DNA from: Desulfobacteraceae bacterium
GTDB lineage: Bacteria > Desulfobacterota > Desulfobacteria > Desulfobacterales > UBA5852
Direction: 5' to 3'
Assembly (NCBI GenBank): GCA_014237395.1
Contig: JABZFP010000002.1
Location: 1-50,465, forward strand
Length of the DNA: 50,465 bases
In this document: positions 16,565 through 23,701 of the stretch, piece by piece
Layout: the number at the start of each line of letters is the position of its first letter
Position numbering within the stretch: the stretch's first letter is position 1
The notes under the pieces: model-generated
What the model was told of the DNA's origin: nothing
Database searches by the model: none
Seen by the model: only the letters and a program-made list of their open reading frames with translations
Position numbers and translations under genes: made by a program

Positions 16565-18181
16565 ATGATGTCCGATATAAAGCCAAGCGGGATTGGACAG
16601 ATAGATTTTAAAATATTCGATTCGATAATAAATGGGGAATTGAGACCATTTTTGTCAAAGTATTCATCGGAAGAAATCATCGATAAACTTTTGCACGAAA
16701 AAACTATTGTGTCCTTTATTTGGACTGGTAAAGAATTTGCTCCTAAAACAGAAAAAGATTCTGAAAAATTGGATAAATTTGTTCCTGAGGGAGAAATTAT
16801 AAGAATTTCTATTGATGAAGAAAATCCCGATAATATTGGTAAGATTACAAGAGAATCCGATGAAATTTTAGAACCACTATTTGACCTTGATATTCCACCG
16901 CCTCCAGATAAGAAATCAGAATATTTTCTATTAGTTATCGAGGATGAATACGACGACATTAAAAGGCAAGCGCAGACAACCTTAGACGCATCTGACTCCA
17001 TTGAAAAAGCGAAATTTATTGCAGAAAAACGAATACAACAATTGAAAAACCTTGCGTCACAAGCACATCTCATTTCGAAACAGTTACCGTCAAAAGGCAA
17101 GAGTTTTACAGACGACGCTGATTTGTTTGTTTTCTATGTATTAAAAACGTACTTAATTCGCTCCATACTTGTTTATGAAGAATTATTTCAACCATTCCTC
17201 GTGACTAAAATTCAAGATGAATATGATTTAAGATCAGAGTTATACGATCAACCGCACCCGAAACATGCATTAAAATCATGGGGCGCAATCACTAAAGAAA
17301 ATTGGCTCAAACAATTGTTCATCGAGTTGAATCCTGAAAGAAAAGGCCAAAAGGTTACCTCTTTAGAATTGGATAAATTGTCTATATCCAGGCAAACGCT
17401 TGTGTGGAAAAATGAGGTAGCTATAAAAGCATTATGCCTTGGCTTTATAGGGGTAAGAACCCTTGCTGCTATTTTAGCGCATGAAAATATTTATTCGAAA
17501 TCAATCCTACGTCCTCTAATTGAAAGAAACATAAAAAAGTTGGGGCGAAATTTTATAAAATTTGGTGATTACCAAGAAGATGGTTCAATAGTTTTTGATT
17601 GGTCAGAGTCTTTAGAAAACAGAGACAAATTTTGGAACGGGATAATTTCGATTTGGACCAAGCAGAACTATAATCCTATTGCAAAACAAACAGGAAAGGA
17701 TTGCTATCTGCCCTTATTTCTTCTTGGTGAGTCAGATATTGCGCTTGATAATGTCGAACTATCTGTACGTTTAGCTGAAAAAAAGCACTTTACAAAGCCC
17801 TTTGTAATAGGTCCATGTTATATAAAGCTATCTGATTTATCCAGTTTTTTAGAAAATGTGGTTGGTTTACCATATCCACCTTGTTTATCAAATGTTCAGA
17901 AATCCCAAGATCAAATGCTAAATTCTGGATCCGAAACAGATAAAACCACTAATAATTTGAATCCAAGCCAAAAGGCAAGACTGGTATGTCGAGGGATTGC
18001 AGAAAAAGTCTGGGCTGATAACCCGCACCTTACGATTGCCGCGATGATAGACCGCAAAGAGATTGTTGAAGCCTCAACTAAAGCCGGGGGCAAACTATAT
18101 TCCGAGAAAACTGTTCGAAATTGGATAAAAGATCTATGTCCTGATCGCTCACCGGGGCGACCAAAGAAACAAAAGCACTAA
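16565..18181 (+). CDS. large orphan protein with C-terminal HTH-like region
   Basis: 538 residues, not recognised. The first ATG (16565) has AGGAGG one base away; the second (16568) has better spacing, so MSDIKPSG is the likely start. Residues 1-130 are acidic; 130-180 is a predicted coiled coil (EKAKFIAEKRIQQLKNL); 180-430 is helical with aromatic patches. The C-terminal 70 residues match a module shared by many island-borne proteins: ARLVCRGIAEKVW, TIAAMIDRKEI, YSEKTVRNWIKDLCP and a basic end PGRPKKQKH, which suggests DNA binding. Soluble, no signal peptide. It is followed by a terminator, so it is a single-gene unit. Confidence 0.65.
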   Translation: MMSDIKPSGIGQIDFKIFDSIINGELRPFLSKYSSEEIIDKLLHEKTIVSFIWTGKEFAPKTEKDSEKLDKFVPEGEIIRISIDEENPDNIGKITRESDEILEPLFDLDIPPPPDKKSEYFLLVIEDEYDDIKRQAQTTLDASDSIEKAKFIAEKRIQQLKNLASQAHLISKQLPSKGKSFTDDADLFVFYVLKTYLIRSILVYEELFQPFLVTKIQDEYDLRSELYDQPHPKHALKSWGAITKENWLKQLFIELNPERKGQKVTSLELDKLSISRQTLVWKNEVAIKALCLGFIGVRTLAAILAHENIYSKSILRPLIERNIKKLGRNFIKFGDYQEDGSIVFDWSESLENRDKFWNGIISIWTKQNYNPIAKQTGKDCYLPLFLLGESDIALDNVELSVRLAEKKHFTKPFVIGPCYIKLSDLSSFLENVVGLPYPPCLSNVQKSQDQMLNSGSETDKTTNNLNPSQKARLVCRGIAEKVWADNPHLTIAAMIDRKEIVEASTKAGGKLYSEKTVRNWIKDLCPDRSPGRPKKQKH

Positions 18182-18217
18182 AATATCCCTAAAAATAATT
18201 ACCCTCCTAATTTCCAA

Positions 18218-18236
18218 GGTCGTAACGACCCTTTTT
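18218..18236 (+). terminator. rho-independent terminator
   Basis: GGTCG-TAA-CGACC stem-loop followed by CTTTTT, 37 bases past the stop of the 538-aa gene. Short but GC-rich stem. Confidence 0.65.
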
Positions 18237-18316
18237 CCAACTTCCTGATAAATCATCATAAAAAAATTCCCCCTTTTCAAAAAACAGTTTTCTTAAGTTA
18301 GCGGGAATTTTATATC

Positions 18317-18331
18317 ATAACAGACTGTTAT
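18317..18331. promoter_or_regulatory. 15-bp palindrome, candidate operator
   Basis: ATAACAG-A-CTGTTAT, perfect seven-base half-sites about 75 bases before the start of the AlpA-like gene. Likely repressor site for the early operon of the element. Confidence 0.5.
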
Positions 18332-18406
18332 ATATGTTTACCTACATTGGATGGGGTCGTTCTTCCTTATTCTATCTTACAAACCCACTTTAAAGGAGAA
18401 AACATC

Positions 18407-18589
18407 TTGGACCACAATCTTATCACCGTAGATGAATTGGCAGGGAAACTAAATGTCCACAAGTCCTGGGTGTACGCAAGAACCAGGCAAACTGGCCCGA
18501 GTGCTATTCCCCGTGTGCGATTAGGCAAGTACGTCCGTTTCGAATGGGAAAAGGTCAAAGACTGGATCGAGCGCCAGAACGCTGAATAG
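18407..18589 (+). CDS. AlpA/excisionase-like HTH protein
   Basis: 60 residues from TTG 18407, which has AAAGGAG eight bases upstream; the open frame extends 20 codons further up from an ATG without a ribosome-binding site. The sequence is a MerR-type winged helix of the HTH_17 class: LITVDELAGKLNVHKSWVYA, then PRVRLGKYVRFEWEKVKDWI. Such proteins serve as excisionases (recombination directionality factors) or transcription activators of integrases in tRNA islands. It starts a run of three close plus-strand genes to 19.3 kb. Confidence 0.8.
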   Translation: MDHNLITVDELAGKLNVHKSWVYARTRQTGPSAIPRVRLGKYVRFEWEKVKDWIERQNAE

Positions 18590-18639
18590 AGCATATAGGG
18601 GCAACTACAGACGATAAAAATTTTTCCGAGGGTAAAGGT

Positions 18640-18879
18640 ATGGACCTAATTGATTTAGCCGCTGAAAAGGCGCGTATATGGGGCAAACGGATTCAATGCG
18701 CAGGCATCACGCCAGACTCTATGGCATTCTGCCTGGGGATTACTTCCGACCAGATGCACGGCATCTTAAACGGCCAAATACCCCTTATACCGGAATTGGA
18801 ATTGTTAATCCGTGAGATGCTTAGCGAACTAGAGCGACAGCGGCGAGAAGAAAGCCGAAACTATCGAGGGGTATTGTAG
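18640..18879 (+). CDS. small hypothetical protein, HTH-like
   Basis: 79 residues, AAAGGT before the ATG. The middle (PDSMAFCLGITSDQMHGILN) has the length and pattern of a Cro/XRE-type helix-turn-helix, and the C-terminus is a charged helix (REMLSELERQRREESRN). It lies 5 bases upstream of the next gene and is probably co-transcribed. Function unknown. Confidence 0.6.
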   Translation: MDLIDLAAEKARIWGKRIQCAGITPDSMAFCLGITSDQMHGILNGQIPLIPELELLIREMLSELERQRREESRNYRGVL

Positions 18880-18884
18880 CGGAT

Positions 18885-19322
18885 ATGGGAAAGACCAAGA
18901 AACCCCCCGGCACATGGCTTGAAAGAAAACTGTTTCAATCTCCAGCTTATTTCGCATTAGGCGGATGCGCGCCGCAACTCCTGACCATCTTCATGGGAAA
19001 ACGGCAATTTGAAAAATTTCCTGCGAAAAAGGGTCGCGACAATCTGTTCTGTGCGAACGGTAATTCACTGACATTCACCTATCTTGAAGCGGAAAAATCC
19101 TATGGCATCACAAAGTCAAGATTCAGCAGAGGAATCGATGAACTGCTTGCCAAGGGTTTCATTTCTATCGTCCGTTCTGGTGGGGCTTATCAACAGGATA
19201 AGACGGTATATGCGCTTTCAGACAGATGGGAGAGGTGGGCACCGGGCCATGTTTTTGAGGAGCGTCCAAGGGTTAAAATCACGCGCGGATTTTGTAGGCC
19301 AAAAAAAATCTCGCACTCGTAA
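18885..19322 (+). CDS. winged-helix protein of replication-initiator type
   Basis: 145 residues, beginning GKTKKPPGTWLERKLFQSPAY. The centre (SLTFTYLEAEKSYGITKSRF) and the following ELLAKGFISIV..GG look like a winged helix; similar proteins occur in many deltaproteobacterial mobile elements and are usually annotated as hypothetical or replication-associated. It may bind the iteron-like repeats that lie just after its stop codon. Third gene of the early operon. The function is inferred from context. Confidence 0.6.
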   Translation: MGKTKKPPGTWLERKLFQSPAYFALGGCAPQLLTIFMGKRQFEKFPAKKGRDNLFCANGNSLTFTYLEAEKSYGITKSRFSRGIDELLAKGFISIVRSGGAYQQDKTVYALSDRWERWAPGHVFEERPRVKITRGFCRPKKISHS

Positions 19323-19673
19323 CCGTACCCATACACACACGCGAAATCGTACCCTAAACAGTCCGTTTAGTGTCTCGTAAGCGTACCCATGTTTTATGTC
19401 TAAATTTATCAATATGAATATTTATTCCAAACAGTTAAGCGCTCTTTCCAAAAGTAAGCCGATTTCCGGATTTAGGGTACGGAAACGTGGTTGTATACAT
19501 GTACTACCATGTAGGGGGCTTGGGGGGCCTGTTGACAAATGTTGATATTTTTAAAGTTCGAGCGATTTTGCCGCAACTCTGAGGCCGACCATGAACTTGT
19601 GAAAACTTGAGATTTCAATTCGGCAATCAAATTCGAACAACCTAACAAAACTTAACATTATTTTGGGGATCGA
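19323..19673. other. non-coding stretch with CGTACCC repeats, possible origin
   Basis: CGTACCC occurs at 19324-19330, 19348-19354 and 19382-19388, and inverted (GGGTACG) at 19475-19481. The second and fourth extend to an 11-bp inverted repeat (CGTACCCTAAA / TTTAGGGTACG), and the first and third share GTAASCGTACCCAT. The region is AT-rich between the repeats. Placement directly after the winged-helix gene suggests iterons of a replication origin or operator sites. Confidence 0.45.
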
Positions 19674-20060
19674 ATGAAAATATTTGCAAACATCCAGACC
19701 AAAGAAGGGCATGAGGTAAAACAATTGAATCGCCGGAAGGCCATTCGTGAACGCTGCCTTAATTGTTCCGCCTGGATTTTTTCGGAAGTTCGCCAATGCC
19801 AGATGACTGACTGTGCGCTGTATCCTTTTCGAATGGGAACAGGGCGGCAGGATGCCAGGGAACGCAATCGCGCCATCAGGCAATATTGTTTATGGTGCTG
19901 CTGTGAACAGCCGTTGGAAGTTGCGCAGTGTCCAGCTATCGATTGCCCACTTTATTACTTCAGGAATTCTATCGCGATCAAAGAGTATAGGGCTATGTTA
20001 AAAACCGATGATCCAGGGGTATATGCGAAAGCAGGAGATTACCTTGACTGTCTTAACTGA
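19674..20060 (+). CDS. Cys-rich protein with duplicated CxxC-CxxxxC motif
   Basis: 128 residues. Two copies of a cysteine motif: CLNCSAWIFSEVRQCQMTDC (about 28-47) and CLWCCCEQPLEVAQCPAIDC (about 72-91), each followed by aLYpFR/PLYYFR. The same EVxxCxxxDCxLYxxR pattern is widespread in phage and mobile-element proteins of unknown function and is expected to hold a zinc ion per copy. No ribosome-binding site stands out. Likely soluble and nucleic-acid associated, by inference from the zinc-ribbon-like spacing. Confidence 0.7.
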   Translation: MKIFANIQTKEGHEVKQLNRRKAIRERCLNCSAWIFSEVRQCQMTDCALYPFRMGTGRQDARERNRAIRQYCLWCCCEQPLEVAQCPAIDCPLYYFRNSIAIKEYRAMLKTDDPGVYAKAGDYLDCLN

Positions 20061-20926
20061 TGGTTGCCTTGCCTTGAGGCTCTTTTATAGGGATTTGCCG
20101 TCAACCATTTTTACTAAATTTCGGGATGTCATAGCACTTTAAACCATTTAATATCAGTAGCATAGAAAGACGGTATAATGATTAAATTGTCCGCTATTTC
20201 GTCCGGCAAAGTCTGTCTTAATGGCCGTCGCTTTTATAACGTTTCCCGGCGCGTGGACATAATGAAATAAGTGATACGTACCATGTCACATTGTCTACCC
20301 CCATCATATGGGCAGAAGAAAAAGCATGCTTTGGTTGTTGGGGGGGGGCATGAGAGAATACCGATTCTAAGGCCGAAACAAGGCACCGGGAGGGCGTTTC
20401 AGGAGGTATATGGCAGGAGGGTATACTCAGGTATGGGGAAAGGTTCCAGTTCGGTAAGTTGCGCCTATATGATGTTTTTCGGAGCATTACACGGGCGGGA
20501 GGCCTTTTATAAAATTTTTAACCCTGAGAGGGAACTATACGGGGAACACCCGACGCAATCCGCCCCCACCCCCCTATGGCCTATGCCTGCAATTATTTTC
20601 ATATATGGAATCCAGACAATGCCAGAGAAACATTTTATCGGTCAACCTATCTGACAACTGGGGGGATAGACCCCGCACCGGGGGCAAGGGGATTTCTCGA
20701 ATGAATTAGGGGTCCCATCTTCATGGGGATTGCGTCCTATATTCTGAGAATCATCGCCCCGCTATCTATGGCATGGAATCGGGTAGTTTTGAGAGCAATA
20801 CGCGCGCGCGATAAGCGGTTAACTAACCAGAACCATTATATCGATCATATGGCTAAAATATTCAATAATATAGCGCTAATCCGACAAGTTGAAATACCCT
20901 GAAATCTTTAACATTTTGTTATCATT
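20061..20926. other. 866-base stretch without a supported gene
   Basis: No open frame here has both a start signal and convincing composition. A GTG-started frame at 20271-20654 lacks a ribosome-binding site. Short stretches in different frames look protein-like (for instance after the AGGAGG at about 20,400, and MAYACNYFHIWNPDN from about 20,576), which suggests a decayed gene with frameshifts. There are several homopolymer runs: nine G near 20,340, C-runs near 20,570, and GGGGGG at 20,660 beside a CCCCG-CAC-CGGGG hairpin. Confidence 0.4.
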
Positions 20927-21117
20927 TTATAGCGTGTTCGCGTTTAAGTTCGCAACCTCAACGCGAGGGATATTGGCTAATTTCTGTATTAGATTTGCCG
21001 CATCAAATGACAATCCAATGCCAATAATTTGTATTTTGTTTGGGTTAGATAAAACATAGAAAATCGCAATGCCAGCAAGGACTATCTGCCAAAAGTATCG
21101 ATGGTCAATTGTTTCAT
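20927..21117 (-). pseudogene. small membrane protein with a one-base frameshift
   Basis: The minus strand reads ATG AAA CAATTG, which stops after 11 codons. Adding one A to the A-run gives a continuous 63-residue frame to the stop at 20927: MKTIDHRYFWQIVLAGIAIF, then YVLSNPNKIQIIGIGLSFDA and an amphipathic tail ending VEVANLNANTL. The 191-base span is exactly one base short of 64 codons. The product would be a one-helix membrane protein. Either the gene is broken or the sequence has a homopolymer error. No good ribosome-binding site is seen, which lowers confidence. Confidence 0.45.
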
Positions 21118-21158
21118 TTATTGGCTAAATATTTCACCCCATAAAAAGGGCCAGCAAC

Positions 21159-21470
21159 ATGGCAAAGGGACTTTCAGAACTTCAGCGGTTTATTCTTTGT
21201 GAAGCGCGTAAAACAGGCGATATGACCAACCGGCGGTTATTGGTAACCTATTATGGTTTCGAGCCTGCTGATAGGTATAGCAGGTCTTACAAAATCAATT
21301 TTGATGTGGGGCAGATCGGCAAGGCCAGGTACAATGCCGCGTCTGTGGCCGTGGTGAAGGCCTTCAATCGTTTGGCAGCAAGAGGGCTGGCGCGCAGGGT
21401 TTACAATCACGGCATCTATCTGACCAATGTCGGTATGGGTATGGCGAAATCGATTCTGGATGGGGGCTGA
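21159..21470 (+). CDS. small winged-helix-like hypothetical protein
   Basis: 103 residues, AGGG 9 bases before the ATG. The pattern LSELQRFIL ... YNAASVAVVKAFNRLAARGL ... GIYLTNVG is that of a winged helix in which the second stretch is the recognition helix; similar proteins are found in phages and islands. It is followed with one base between by the next gene, so the two form an operon. Regulatory role inferred. Confidence 0.65.
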   Translation: MAKGLSELQRFILCEARKTGDMTNRRLLVTYYGFEPADRYSRSYKINFDVGQIGKARYNAASVAVVKAFNRLAARGLARRVYNHGIYLTNVGMGMAKSILDGG

Positions 21471-21471
21471 A

Positions 21472-21690
21472 ATGTCTGAGAAGCGTATTGCGGAACTAGA
21501 GCGGGATATTCGGATATACGGCAGGGCGCTGAAATACCTCAAGGGTGTTTACATAGAATCCCTGGAAAAGGCTTGTCCTAAGCCAAATTTGGAGCAGTTG
21601 GTTGATACTGGCGCATATTTGCGGGGCCGGATTTCTGGGATGGAGTGCAGGCTTCAGATGTTAAAAAATGTTGAGACCGATTCCGAATAA
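21472..21690 (+). CDS. small hypothetical coiled-coil protein
   Basis: 72 residues from ATG 21472, which directly follows the stop of the previous gene and has GGGGG about six bases upstream; the longer frame from 21427 would overlap that gene. The sequence is mostly two helices (KRIAELERDIRIYGRALKYL and LRGRISGMECRLQMLKNV) and probably forms a coiled-coil hairpin. No family recognised. Confidence 0.6.
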   Translation: MSEKRIAELERDIRIYGRALKYLKGVYIESLEKACPKPNLEQLVDTGAYLRGRISGMECRLQMLKNVETDSE

Positions 21691-21720
21691 TCGAGAACGA
21701 CTTGCTCTTTGAAAAACTGA

Positions 21721-22314
21721 TTATTTTATAAAATATTCGACAGAGGATCTCTGATATTGAATACTTCCATATGTTGTCATTTTGACATCAACATCCGGAA
21801 TATATACAGAAAATTTTGTGCTATTTCCTGGTGATATGCGATTAATGGTGAACGCCTTAACCTGACCGCTCATAAACGCTTTGAAAGTGATGTTTTCATG
21901 TCTGACGGATTGTGTGTTAATCACCCGACCAGACAATTTTATACCGGTTAAGTGCTCTTTCATTTCTAAATCAGTTACAAAAAAACCATTACCGATATTC
22001 TGGATAGTAGATTCTGTGAAATTTACACGACTCGGATCTTCCATTAGTTTTTCTAACTTGATTTCAAGAAGATCATTAAAAATTTTCTCGGTTTTTTCTT
22101 TTAGTTCACCGCTTACATTTGATAAAATGCTAACCTCTGACTTAAATTCCGCAAGTTCGGTTTTCACCACCTCAATTTCCGATAATAATTCTGCTATTTT
22201 TTCCCCTTGGTTCTTAACTTGCCAAATCTCAAATGCTAATAGTCCTCCAATCAGTAAAAGAGCAATAATTGATAGTGTCTGACCAGATTTCTTTTGCGAG
22301 TTATTGTTTTCCAT
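21721..22314 (-). CDS. membrane-anchored coiled-coil protein with FxLYD-like domain
   Basis: 197 residues. One transmembrane helix at about 14-30 (LSIIALLLIGGLLAFEIW) close to the N-terminus, with Asn/Ser/Lys before it; then a coiled coil at about 35-92 (IAELLSEIEVVKTELAEFKS); then a beta domain at about 100-197 with GIKLSGRVINTQSVRHENIT, resembling FxLYD domains of bacterial cell-envelope proteins. The bulk probably lies outside the inner membrane. It lies 106 bases downstream of the RNase H fusion gene on the same strand and may be its partner. Function unknown. Confidence 0.65.
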   Translation of the reverse strand: MENNNSQKKSGQTLSIIALLLIGGLLAFEIWQVKNQGEKIAELLSEIEVVKTELAEFKSEVSILSNVSGELKEKTEKIFNDLLEIKLEKLMEDPSRVNFTESTIQNIGNGFFVTDLEMKEHLTGIKLSGRVINTQSVRHENITFKAFMSGQVKAFTINRISPGNSTKFSVYIPDVDVKMTTYGSIQYQRSSVEYFIK

Positions 22315-22420
22315 ACGGTCTCCGGATTTTAATTTTTACTCATGAAAAACAATGGTAGTTAGCATCCCAAATAGAGATGTATCAAATTTGCACCTCTAAT
22401 CTATACCCCTTAATACCACC

Positions 22421-23248
22421 TCAAGAATATTTGAAATCTGCGCAATTAAGTTCACAAAGAATCTTCACAATTGTTGGCTTAGAATGATCATCGTTTAACC
22501 GTACCTCATAGCATTTGTTCCTACTCAAATTGGTTTTGCAGTAAACAAAATCTAAGTCTTGAAAATTGCTATCATTGGGGTCAATGACTTCATATCGATA
22601 CCTTTCGATTTTTGCCCTTGGGATACATTCTCTAGATACTATTCTAATTTTTATTATTTGCCCCTTTACAGGCACACAACCACGAATGGTTGTCCTCTCG
22701 GACCATTTTTTCGTTGTTTCACTCATTGTAATCGGAGCATTAAGTGGTTCTGAAGCAGACTGTTTAGCTAACTTATCGGCGGCACGATTATGGATATTTT
22801 TTTTATGGCCCTTAACCCATTTAACATCTACCCGGATCGGGCAATTGTTTACTTCTTTTCGTAGCTCTTTCCATAAGCTAATATTTGAGACTGGTATCTT
22901 ATTTGATCCAAGCCATTTCTGATTTGGCCATATTTTTATTGCTCTAAAAAAATTATCTACAACATATTGCGAATCAGAATAAACAAGAATTCGCTGAAAC
23001 CGACTTAGGTTAGAAAATATTCGTTTGGCCTCCTTAAGGCCAGTTGTAACAGCCTTGATTTCCATTTCGTCAACGGTACAAGACTTCCAACCTGGAGGTG
23101 CATAATCCTCACAAACTTCATCACCTTCTTTATTGACCCAAACAAACCTTATACCAACTCCGGCTGCTCTCTTTTTTTTGGGAAAAGACGAGCCGTCAGT
23201 AAATATATTTAGAGCTTCTTCGTCTATTATCCCTAAGCCTTTGAACAA
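22421..23248 (-). CDS. RNase HI-like protein with a C-terminal extension
   Basis: 275 residues. Residues about 10-165 are an RNase HI domain: FTDGS (first Asp), EMEIKAV (Glu), VYSDSQYVVD (second Asp), WVKGHKK..NRAADKLAK (His and final Asp), so the catalytic set is complete and the protein should cut RNA in RNA-DNA hybrids. The last about 100 residues (from SETTKKWSERT) form a beta-rich, Cys-containing domain I do not recognise. Start is TTG 23248 with AGGG eight bases upstream; no ATG occurs before the catalytic core. It is not the housekeeping rnhA and, in a mobile element, could serve replication, a defence system or anti-defence. Confidence 0.8.
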   Translation of the reverse strand: MFKGLGIIDEEALNIFTDGSSFPKKKRAAGVGIRFVWVNKEGDEVCEDYAPPGWKSCTVDEMEIKAVTTGLKEAKRIFSNLSRFQRILVYSDSQYVVDNFFRAIKIWPNQKWLGSNKIPVSNISLWKELRKEVNNCPIRVDVKWVKGHKKNIHNRAADKLAKQSASEPLNAPITMSETTKKWSERTTIRGCVPVKGQIIKIRIVSRECIPRAKIERYRYEVIDPNDSNFQDLDFVYCKTNLSRNKCYEVRLNDDHSKPTIVKILCELNCADFKYS

Positions 23249-23401
23249 TGGTTTTGCCCTAATAGATATGAGTTTGGCTATAGAGAAAATCGTTTTGATG
23301 GGGCCGGCTTAAAGCCGAGTCTGCCGTGGGATCTCAACAGGCTGGACAAGACTTTTTTATACACAAATGAGAGAAAGCGCAATACCGAATGCTATTATCG
23401 C

Positions 23402-23560
23402 TCATTGTTTCTTTTTATTGTAATTATCAAGTGCATCGACCAAAAGCCGCCGCATGGCTTCCGATCTGGCAGGAATCCTGTTTTCATACCGATAATCCTC
23501 GATACGCGCCAACAATTCATCGTCCAGCGTCAATAATACCTGTGGTTTTTTCGTAGCCAT
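23402..23560 (-). CDS. CopG/ribbon-helix-helix repressor
   Basis: 52 residues. A short N-terminal strand (KPQVLLTLDDELL) followed by two helices (ARIEDYRYENRIP and RSEAMRRLLVDALDNY) is the ribbon-helix-helix fold of CopG/MetJ-like DNA-binding dimers. It is divergent from the integrase with 141 bases between the starts, where two 10-bp palindromes overlap the integrase promoter. It most likely represses integrase and itself. No toxin-type partner lies downstream, so an antitoxin role is less likely. Confidence 0.75.
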   Translation of the reverse strand: MATKKPQVLLTLDDELLARIEDYRYENRIPARSEAMRRLLVDALDNYNKKKQ

Positions 23561-23604
23561 AGGTTGTCCATAGCGAAATAAATACTAAAAAACAACATCA
23601 TATA

Positions 23605-23644
23605 TTGACAGTACACAACATATAATTATACATGGTTATATAAC
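23605..23644 (+). promoter_or_regulatory. integrase promoter with two palindromic operators
   Basis: TTGACA (23605-23610), 16-base spacer and TATACA (23627-23632) form a good promoter for the integrase. TATAATTATA (23621-23630) and GTTATATAAC (23635-23644) are perfect 10-bp palindromes with centres 14 bases apart, overlapping the -10 and start region: a fitting site for the divergent ribbon-helix-helix protein. Confidence 0.6.
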
Positions 23645-23701
23645 TTATATTTTTTAGGGGTCAGAACCTGAAAAAACCTAAGTTTGCTGAAAGGGGGGCA
23701 A

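Noticed and set aside
16293..16586. 97-aa minus-strand frame across the repeat protein end
   Set aside because: Antisense to a convincing signal-peptide repeat protein; no ribosome-binding site.
19084..19380. 98-aa frame overlapping the winged-helix gene
   Set aside because: Lies in another frame of a better-supported gene and has low-complexity repeats (RTRNRTHTHTRNRT) from the non-coding repeats.
20271..20654. 127-aa GTG-started frame
   Set aside because: No ribosome-binding site, poor composition, and protein-like pieces in competing frames. Not supported as an intact gene.
20061..20926. Group II intron or retron
   Set aside because: No domain V-like hairpin, reverse transcriptase gene or GTGCG start with matching end is visible.
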